DNA of 64,000 nt from Caulobacter sp. NIBR2454 (GTDB lineage Bacteria > Pseudomonadota > Alphaproteobacteria > Caulobacterales > Caulobacteraceae), in assembly GCF_027474405.1 (NCBI RefSeq), contig NZ_CP114871.1, positions 3,419,001-3,483,000 on the forward strand, given 5' to 3'. Numbering within the stretch: position 1 is the stretch's first letter; each line of letters starts with the position of its first letter. Positions 58,020-64,000 of the stretch are shown one piece after another. A program made the position numbers and the translations under genes. The notes under the pieces were generated by a model. That model was not told the DNA's origin. It saw only the letters and a program-made list of their open reading frames with translations, and did no database searches.

Positions 58020-61000
58020 ATGAGAATGGGGCTTAACCGCGCCTCGGGCGCCGCCTTGCTTATCGGCCTATTTGGCCTGGCCTTGCCGGCCATGGCGCAA
58101 GATCAGTCCACCGAGGTCGAGGAGATCGTCGTCACCGGCTCCAACATCCGGGGCTCGGCGCTGGACGCCGCTTTGCCGGTGGAGGTCTATTCGCAAGAGA
58201 GCCTGGAGAAGCAGGGCTCGCCGTCGGTCCTGGAGTTCGCCAAGAGCCTGACCATCTCAGGCCCCACGAGCGGGGAGTCCTACTACTTTGGCGGCCCCAC
58301 CCTGGTGGGTTCGGTCAACTTCAACCTGCGTGGCCTGGGCGCGGACAAGACGCTTGTCCTGCTCAACGGCCGGCGGATGAACCAAAACACCGCCAACGTG
58401 CCGTCCATCGCGCTGGCCCGCACTGAAATCCTCAAGGACGGCGCGGCCGTGATCTACGGCGCCGACGCCATCGGCGGGGTGGTCAACTTCATCACCCGCG
58501 AGCGCTTCACCGGCGTCGAGGCCCAGGGCCAGTACAAGTACATCGACGGCTCCAAGGGCGACTATTCGGTGGGCGTGGTGGCCGGTATCGGCGAAGACCG
58601 CGTCAACCTGCTGGTCTCGGCCGAATACGAACACCGCTCGCGCCTCAACACCCTGGAGCGCGGGTTCACCAAGGATTCCCTCACCCCAGGCGCTGGCTAC
58701 AATCCCGCCCCCTGGTCGACCCTGACCAACCTGACCGGCTGGCAGCCTCGCGGCGCCTTGCCCGCCGTGCCGGGCCTCAGCGCCGACGCCGAGTTCGGCG
58801 CGCCCGTCGGCGGGCTGGTCTCGGACTTCACCCCCGCCAGCTGCGCGGCCGTGGGCGGGCGTTACGACAACGCCTTCACCTGCGCTTACAACTACATCCC
58901 CTACTATCGGCTGGTCGAAGAGCAAGACACCTATCGCCTCTACGCTCAGGTGAAGGCCGACATCACCGACAGCATGAAGTTCCATGCCGACGTCTCCTAC
59001 GGGCGTGTGACCCTGCCCCAGGTCATGGGCTCGCCGGCCCAGCCGGTCGTGCGGGGCCCAGCCATGGCGACCGGCTCGGTCAACCAGTTCTACGTCCCGA
59101 TCACCAACCCCCATGCGGCGGCCTTCGCCGCCGCCCACGGCGTCACCGGCGCCCAAGGGTTCACGCCCACCACCTACCGGCTGCTGGGCCACGGCGGTAA
59201 CCCCTACTATTCGGGCGGTGAAGGCTTTGGCGTGGCCGACCGCATCGACAACAAGGTCTGGCGCGTCTCGGGCGGCGTCACCGGTGATCTGGGGGACCTT
59301 GCGCCCTTCGCCAAGGCGGTCGGCTATGATTTCGCCCTGACCTATAACGACGCCTACAACTTCAACACCCACCCCGACACCATCGGCTACCGGGTGCAAG
59401 AAGCCTTGAACGGTTTTGGTGGTCCCAACTGCCGCGCCGCGGACCTCGATCCCCGCCGCTTCGGGACCCAAAACCCCGCCGCCGCCGGCCAGAACGGCTG
59501 CCAGTGGTGGAACCCGTTCTCCACCTCGTTCAAGGGCCAGCCGGTGCTTGGCCTGTCCAACCCCAACTATGTCGCCGGACGCGAAAATCCGCAGGACCTG
59601 ACCCTTTGGATGTTCGATCCGCGCGCCACCGAGACCTTGAGCAACAACTTCACCGCCGACCTGGTGTTCAACGGCCGCTCGGGCCTGAACCTGCCAGGCG
59701 GCGAGGTGGGCTGGGCGCTGGGCGCCCAGTACCGCACCTTCGAGAACCGGGTGAACGTCGACAGCCCGCTCTATAACGGGACCGTCCAGTGTGAATGGCC
59801 CAGCGGCACGACCAGCGCCAATGGCGCCGGCTCGCCGAACCTGGAAGCCAATCCGCTGCCGACCACCGACCCCAACTTCCGCGGCTGCACGCCCGATGCG
59901 CCGGGGCCGTTCGTGCTGTTCGCTCCCCTGGTTCCGACCCATGCCGAGCAGAGCCAGTACTCGCTGTTTGGCGAGCTTCAGGTGCCGCTGCTCTCCAACG
60001 TCGATATCCAGCTGGCCGCCCGGCGCGAGCGTTTCTCCAACGACCTTGGCGCCACGGTCTACAAGGTGTCGGGCAAGTGGAACGTGTGGGGTCCGCTGAC
60101 CCTGCGCGGCTCCTACGGCACCAACTACCAGACCCCGCCGCTGGGCGTGACGCCGGGCCAGGTGACGGTCGCCGCGCGCACCTTCACGGTGGCCGCCAGC
60201 AACTGGCTGGCCGCTCAGTTCGTCACCGACTCCGACCTCAAGCCCGAGACCGCCAAGACTTCGAACCTGGGCGCGATCTGGCAAAGCCGGGGCCTGTCCT
60301 CCGACCACGATTTCCGCCTGATCGTCGACTACTTCGACATCCGCACCAAGGATCAGATCGGTCAGGTCGCCGACCCCAACCAGATCGCCAGCCTGGTCTT
60401 CAACGGCGCTGGCGGGACGATCACGACCTGCGACGTCGCCCGCCAGCCCCTTTTGGCCCGCATCACCTTCAACAACGGCTGCCAGGTCGGGATGAACGGG
60501 ATCGGGACCTTCTCGTCGGTCACCACGCGGTATGGCAACGGCCCGGGCCAGACCACCAAGGGCGTCGATATCCAGGCCAATTACGGCCTGCCCCTGGGCC
60601 CCGGTCAGCTTGACGTCAACATCACCGCCACGCGGGTGACCGAACTTCGGACGGGCTCAACCACCCTGGACGGCGTCACCATCACCACCGGCGACAACCG
60701 CCTGGGCACGCTGAACTTTGCGACTTTCGCCCAAGCGGCGCCCAAGTGGCGCGCCAATCTGGGGGTCAACTACGGCTTTGACCGCCACAACCTGCGCCTG
60801 GGCGTCAATTTCGTCTCGGCGGTGAAGGACGAACGTGTCGGCGTCCAGTACGGCGAGAACGGCCAGGAGTGGATCACCACGGACCTGACCTATCGCCTGC
60901 AGCTACGCGAGGACACGGTGATCACCGCAAGCGTGGCCAACCTCTTCGACCGCGATCCGCCGCCGGCCCAGGAGGAGTTCGGCTACGACCCGTGGACCGG

Positions 61001-61049
61001 CAATCCGCTGGGACGGACCATCGAGGTTGGTCTCAAGCAGGCCTTCTAG
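58020..61049 (+). CDS. Large TonB-dependent receptor
   Basis: A protein of about 1009 residues. A signal peptide ends near residue 27 (LALPAMAQ), and EVEEIVVTGSNIRG begins a plug domain (SLEKQGSPSVLEFAKSL, VLLNGRRMNQNTANV, ILKDGAAVIYGADAIGGVVNF). The barrel ends IEVGLKQAF. The VTGSNIRG and DGAAVIYGADAIGG style is that of Caulobacter-type receptors for oligosaccharides, peptides or complex organics. The ATG at 58020 has GGGAGG nine bases upstream; the ATG at 58011 abuts that site. Divergent from TetR paralogue 2, it is followed by a strong terminator. Confidence 0.92.
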   Translation: MRMGLNRASGAALLIGLFGLALPAMAQDQSTEVEEIVVTGSNIRGSALDAALPVEVYSQESLEKQGSPSVLEFAKSLTISGPTSGESYYFGGPTLVGSVNFNLRGLGADKTLVLLNGRRMNQNTANVPSIALARTEILKDGAAVIYGADAIGGVVNFITRERFTGVEAQGQYKYIDGSKGDYSVGVVAGIGEDRVNLLVSAEYEHRSRLNTLERGFTKDSLTPGAGYNPAPWSTLTNLTGWQPRGALPAVPGLSADAEFGAPVGGLVSDFTPASCAAVGGRYDNAFTCAYNYIPYYRLVEEQDTYRLYAQVKADITDSMKFHADVSYGRVTLPQVMGSPAQPVVRGPAMATGSVNQFYVPITNPHAAAFAAAHGVTGAQGFTPTTYRLLGHGGNPYYSGGEGFGVADRIDNKVWRVSGGVTGDLGDLAPFAKAVGYDFALTYNDAYNFNTHPDTIGYRVQEALNGFGGPNCRAADLDPRRFGTQNPAAAGQNGCQWWNPFSTSFKGQPVLGLSNPNYVAGRENPQDLTLWMFDPRATETLSNNFTADLVFNGRSGLNLPGGEVGWALGAQYRTFENRVNVDSPLYNGTVQCEWPSGTTSANGAGSPNLEANPLPTTDPNFRGCTPDAPGPFVLFAPLVPTHAEQSQYSLFGELQVPLLSNVDIQLAARRERFSNDLGATVYKVSGKWNVWGPLTLRGSYGTNYQTPPLGVTPGQVTVAARTFTVAASNWLAAQFVTDSDLKPETAKTSNLGAIWQSRGLSSDHDFRLIVDYFDIRTKDQIGQVADPNQIASLVFNGAGGTITTCDVARQPLLARITFNNGCQVGMNGIGTFSSVTTRYGNGPGQTTKGVDIQANYGLPLGPGQLDVNITATRVTELRTGSTTLDGVTITTGDNRLGTLNFATFAQAAPKWRANLGVNYGFDRHNLRLGVNFVSAVKDERVGVQYGENGQEWITTDLTYRLQLREDTVITASVANLFDRDPPPAQEEFGYDPWTGNPLGRTIEVGLKQAF

Positions 61050-61064
61050 TTCCTCTACCTCCCT

Positions 61065-61093
61065 GGCGGGCGGCGCAAGCCTCCCGCCTTTTT
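61065..61093 (+). terminator. Rho-independent terminator after the large TonB receptor gene
   Basis: GGCGGG (61065-61070) pairs with CCCGCC (61083-61088), followed directly by TTTTT. It begins 15 bases after the receptor stop codon. This is the clearest intrinsic terminator in the window. Confidence 0.75.
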
Positions 61094-61199
61094 CTTAAGC
61101 GACGGCCAGCGTCGTGATCGCGAGACCGCAGGCGGTCCCTCGATCAACTGTCACATTCGGTCCTTACTGCCGGTACCCGCGGTGCGGCGGAGGAAGTGA

Positions 61200-62081
61200 A
61201 TGGCGACATTTTCGCAAAGTGGGCTGGCGACGCTAAAGATGGTCGCCGGCCCCCTGTCTCGCCGATCCTTGCTGTCAGTCTTGCCCGCCGCCCTGGCGAG
61301 CCTCTCGACGGGAGTGATCGCACAGACGCTCAGGCCAACGCCGCTTCAGATTGTCGCCCGTTCCGGCGTGGCCCTGAGCGGCGTCTATGCTGGCCATCTC
61401 CAGGGCGCCTGCACCAACGACCGCGACGCGATCTATTGGTCGATGACGACCAGCATCGTGAAGACCGACGTGAGCGGAAACGTCCTGCGCCAGATCACCG
61501 TCGCCAATCATCATGGCGACCTTTGCCACGTCGACGGCAAGATCTACGTCGCCGTCAATTTGGCCCTGTTCAACGATCCGCAGAAGCGCTCCGATTCCTG
61601 GATCTATGTCTACGATGCGGACGACTTGTCCCTGCTCAAGCGGCACGCCGTCAGCGAGGTCGTCTATGGCGCCGGCGGGATCGCTTTCGGCGACGATCGG
61701 TTCATCGTCGTCGGCGGGCTGCCCGACGGCGTGGGCGCCAACGCCCTCTATGAGTACGACGACCAGTTCAGGCTGCGCCGCGAAATCGTCCTCAAGACGG
61801 GCCAGACCTACAAGGGCATACAGACAGCCGCCTATGATGGAAGCCATTGGTGGTTCGGCTGCTACGGCAAACCCGATTTCATGGAAGTGCTGATCAGGGC
61901 GGACCGCACATTCGACGCGATCGGCAAGTTCGCCTTCGACGCCAGCACCGGCCTCATCGCGCTCGACCGCGACACCTTCCTGGTCGCCAAGGCCGGCTGC
62001 GGCAAGGAGAGTTGCGTAGCGCGGCTTGTCCCCGTCGACCTCAACGCCTGGGTCAAGGACGGCACGTTGAGGCCGCTCTGA
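61200..62081 (+). CDS. Exported protein, probable propeller-like fold, unknown function
   Basis: A 293-residue protein with a twin-arginine-type signal (SRRSLLSVLPAALASLSTGVIA). The mature part has repeated strands (DAIYWSMTTSIVKTDVSGN, HGDLCHVDGKIYVAVN, WIYVYDADDLSLL, ALYEYDDQFRL), suggesting a beta-propeller, and a cysteine pair near the end (GCGKESC). GGAGG lies nine bases before ATG 61200. No enzyme motif is recognised. It converges on the ABC-F gene. Confidence 0.78.
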   Translation: MATFSQSGLATLKMVAGPLSRRSLLSVLPAALASLSTGVIAQTLRPTPLQIVARSGVALSGVYAGHLQGACTNDRDAIYWSMTTSIVKTDVSGNVLRQITVANHHGDLCHVDGKIYVAVNLALFNDPQKRSDSWIYVYDADDLSLLKRHAVSEVVYGAGGIAFGDDRFIVVGGLPDGVGANALYEYDDQFRLRREIVLKTGQTYKGIQTAAYDGSHWWFGCYGKPDFMEVLIRADRTFDAIGKFAFDASTGLIALDRDTFLVAKAGCGKESCVARLVPVDLNAWVKDGTLRPL

Positions 62082-62093
62082 AGACCCGGGATG

Positions 62094-62127
62094 GGGCGGG
62101 TTGAGGCGCCGACGCCGCTACCCGCCC
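62094..62127. terminator. Bidirectional hairpin between convergent genes
   Basis: GGGCGGGT (62094-62101) pairs with ACCCGCCC (62120-62127), and inside lies GGCG-CCGA-CGCC, so a two-step cruciform can form. It overlaps the last codons of the ABC-F gene. No T-run is present, so terminator strength is uncertain. Confidence 0.4.
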
Positions 62128-63746
62128 GGGTGCAGCCCAGGGGCTTCCTGACCCGTGCGAGTGACGTATTCACTATAGCCGCCGCCGTACTGATGGACGC
62201 CCTGCGGCGTCAGCTCCAGCACGCGGTTGCTCAGGGCCGCCAGGAAATGGCGGTCGTGCGAGACAAAGAGCATGGTCCCTTCAAAGTCCGCGAGGGCGGC
62301 GACCAGCATCTGCTTGGTGACCATATCGAGGTGGTTGGTCGGCTCGTCGAGCACCAGCAGGTTGGGCGGGTCGAACAGCATCTTGGCCATGACCAGACGC
62401 GCCTTCTCGCCGCCGGACAGCACCCGGCAAGGCTTTTCCACGTCATCGCCGGAGAAGCCAAAGCACCCCGCCAGGGTGCGTAAGCTTCCCTGACCCGCCT
62501 GCGGGAACGAGCCCTCCAGGGATTCAAAGATCGTCTCTTCGCCGTCCAGCAGGTCCATGGAATGCTGGGCGAAATAGCCCATCTTGACGCTGGCCCCGAT
62601 GCTCACCGTGCCCTGGTCGGGCTTGGTGTCGCCAGCCACCAACTTCAGCAGCGTCGACTTGCCGGCGCCGTTGGCGCCCAGGACGCACCAGCGCTCCTTG
62701 CGGCGCACCAGAAAGTCGAGGCCCTCATAGATCGGCTGCGCGCCGTAGCCCTTGTGAACATTGCGCAGATTGATCACGTCGTCGCCCGATCGGGGCGGGC
62801 TTTGGAATTCGAACTGGACCGACTGGCGACGACGCGGCGCCTCGACGCGCTCGATCTTGTCGAGCTTCTTGACCCGGCTCTGGACCTGGGCGGCGTGCGA
62901 GGCGCGCGCCTTGAACTTCTCGATGAACTTGATTTCCTTGGCCAGCATCGCCTGCTGGCGCTCGTACTGCGCCTGCCGCTGCGCCTCGCCTAGCGCCCGC
63001 TGCTGGTCGTAGAAATCGAGATCGCCCGAATAGGTGATGAGCGAGCCGCCGTCGATCTCCACCACCTTGCCGATGATGCGGTTCATGAACGCGCGGTCGT
63101 GCGAGGTCATCAGCAGGGCGCCGTCATAGTTCTTGAGGAAGGCCTCAAGCCAGATCAGGCTTTCCAGGTCCAGGTGGTTGCTGGGCTCGTCCAGCAGCAT
63201 GCCGTCGGGCCGCATCAGCAGGATGCGGGCCAGCGCCACGCGCATCTTCCAGCCCCCAGACAGCAGACCGACATCGCCGTCCATGCGTTCCTGGCTAAAG
63301 CTTAGGCCCGCCAGGACCTCACGCGCCCGCGCCTCCAGCGCATAGCCGTCCAGTTCCTGGAACCGTTCCAGCACCTCGCCGTAGCGTTCCATCACCGCGT
63401 CCAGCTTGTCGGCCTGGTCCGGATCGACCATGGCGGCCTCAAGGCTCGACATTTCGGCGGCCAGGGCGCTGACGGGACCAACGCCGTCCATCACCGCCGC
63501 GACCGCGCTCTGGCCCGACATCTCCCCGACATCTTGGCTGAAATAGCCGATGGTCATTCCAGGATCGATCGAGACCAGGCCGTCGTCAGGCTGCTCCTGA
63601 CCGGTGATCATGCGAAACAGCGTCGTCTTGCCGGCGCCGTTGGGGCCGACGAGCCCGACCTTTTCGCCCTTTTGGACGCCCATCGAGGCCTCGATGAACA
63701 GGATTTGGTGGCCGTTTTGCTTGGAGATGTTGTCGAGGCGGATCAT
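62118..63746 (-). CDS. ABC-F family ATPase
   Basis: A 542-residue protein with two ATP-binding cassettes and no membrane domain. Walker A is GPNGAGKT (residues 34-41) and GANGAGKS (near 357). Signatures are LLSGGWKMRVALAR and LSGGEKARLVMAK, with DEPSNHLD and DEPTNHLD Walker B blocks. A charged linker (about 250-330) separates the cassettes. ABC-F proteins act on ribosomes, either easing stalled translation or giving antibiotic protection; the linker and close similarity to YheS-like proteins suggest a housekeeping role. The ATG at 63746 opens on IRLDNISKQNG; the longer frame to 63935 is not conserved. Confidence 0.93.
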   Translation of the reverse strand: MIRLDNISKQNGHQILFIEASMGVQKGEKVGLVGPNGAGKTTLFRMITGQEQPDDGLVSIDPGMTIGYFSQDVGEMSGQSAVAAVMDGVGPVSALAAEMSSLEAAMVDPDQADKLDAVMERYGEVLERFQELDGYALEARAREVLAGLSFSQERMDGDVGLLSGGWKMRVALARILLMRPDGMLLDEPSNHLDLESLIWLEAFLKNYDGALLMTSHDRAFMNRIIGKVVEIDGGSLITYSGDLDFYDQQRALGEAQRQAQYERQQAMLAKEIKFIEKFKARASHAAQVQSRVKKLDKIERVEAPRRRQSVQFEFQSPPRSGDDVINLRNVHKGYGAQPIYEGLDFLVRRKERWCVLGANGAGKSTLLKLVAGDTKPDQGTVSIGASVKMGYFAQHSMDLLDGEETIFESLEGSFPQAGQGSLRTLAGCFGFSGDDVEKPCRVLSGGEKARLVMAKMLFDPPNLLVLDEPTNHLDMVTKQMLVAALADFEGTMLFVSHDRHFLAALSNRVLELTPQGVHQYGGGYSEYVTRTGQEAPGLHPGG

Positions 63747-64000
63747 GGGGCGGTCTGCTAACGCGGGCGGGCCCAGAACGCCAGCCTGGAGCACCTGAAC
63801 TTTCAACGGACCTCGGCCCGCGCCCGGCCGGTGTGTCAGATGACCTTGGTCTAGACCGCGCTCTCGCCGACGACACGGCCCTTGGCGTGCCGCCGAATGG
63901 CCCGGACCACCCTCCCACGGGCGACCTCGCCACAAGGTCGACAGACTTCATGGACAAGTCAGCGCCTAGCCGGCGGGCTCCTATTGACGCATGAGCGTCA

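Noticed and set aside
58257..60308. Very long (683-codon) open frame on the minus strand
   Set aside because: It lies fully antisense to the large TonB receptor and has a composition (Gly, Val, Ala, Asp, Gln and Arg rich, no motifs) typical of shadow frames in GC-rich genes.
62166..62175. TATTCACT sequence resembling the ATTCAC operator box
   Set aside because: Lies within the ABC-F coding region and lacks the downstream GYGAKA half.
1..64000. CRISPR arrays, tRNA or rRNA genes, insertion sequences
   Set aside because: Looked for repeat-spacer patterns, tRNA-like cloverleaf sequences and transposase motifs; none was convincing.

Overview
The window looks like chromosomal DNA of a GC-rich alphaproteobacterium, most likely in or near Caulobacterales. 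This is inferred from the very high GC coding bias, tightly overlapping genes, three large TonB-dependent receptors, a UrcA-family protein and the style of the sugar-nucleotide, esterase and TetR genes. There is no rRNA, tRNA or CRISPR array to confirm it.

Layout. (1) 1-4253, minus strand: a surface-polysaccharide group. UDP-glucose dehydrogenase, a UDP-glucuronate 4-epimerase and a UDP-glucuronate decarboxylase would supply UDP-GlcA, UDP-GalA and UDP-xylose. An acyltransferase runs off the left edge. (2) 4613-18781: a conjugative-element module. A complete virB1-virB11 set (with an EexN lipoprotein and a small VirB7-like lipoprotein), a VirD4/TraG coupling protein, a relaxosome-type accessory gene and a short MOB relaxase are read leftwards as one overlapping operon. 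Facing them are small plus-strand genes: two zinc-ribbon proteins, an unknown protein and an SRAP (YedK/HMCES-like) protein. The coupling-protein gene carries a frameshift exactly at a three-copy GGCGC repeat, and one zinc-ribbon gene also appears frameshifted. No integrase, replication gene, oriT or att site was recognised, so the element's boundaries are unknown. (3) 19240-21224: a serine hydrolase, the fused tails of two truncated genes (acyl-CoA ligase and histone-deacetylase family) that look like a deletion scar, and a DUF2867 gene.

(4) 21442-38820: mostly single metabolic and regulatory genes. They include threonine ammonia-lyase, an FKBP lipoprotein, a DUF808 membrane protein, a GAF/helix-turn-helix protein with upstream 9-bp iterons, a GMC oxidoreductase, an atypical OmpR-type regulator, an OhrR-like MarR regulator divergent from a secreted hydrolase with two perfect TTATCGCGATAA palindromes between them, a BenE transporter, an AraC regulator, a UrcA protein, a PAP2 phosphatase, PurU and ArgE. 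(5) 38821-45783: an uptake locus built from a TonB receptor, an M28-like exported protein that has lost recognisable metal ligands, an MFS transporter, an FCD-type GntR regulator with a textbook operator palindrome, and an exported serine hydrolase. (6) 45926-47104: a stand-alone AAA ATPase behind an AT-rich leader. (7) 47125-61049: a likely ester/fatty-acyl catabolic island with thiolase, SDR dehydrogenase, TetR, acyl-CoA ligase, carboxylesterase and TonB receptor, a divergent MFS transporter, a second paralogous TetR and a very large TonB receptor. Three promoters in this island share an ATTCAC-N4-GYGAKA box, suggesting one regulon. (8) 61200-63746: an exported unknown protein and an ABC-F ATPase.

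Start codons were chosen by conserved N-terminus, ribosome-binding site and overlap with neighbours. Several are therefore shorter than the longest open frame, and this is stated in each entry.
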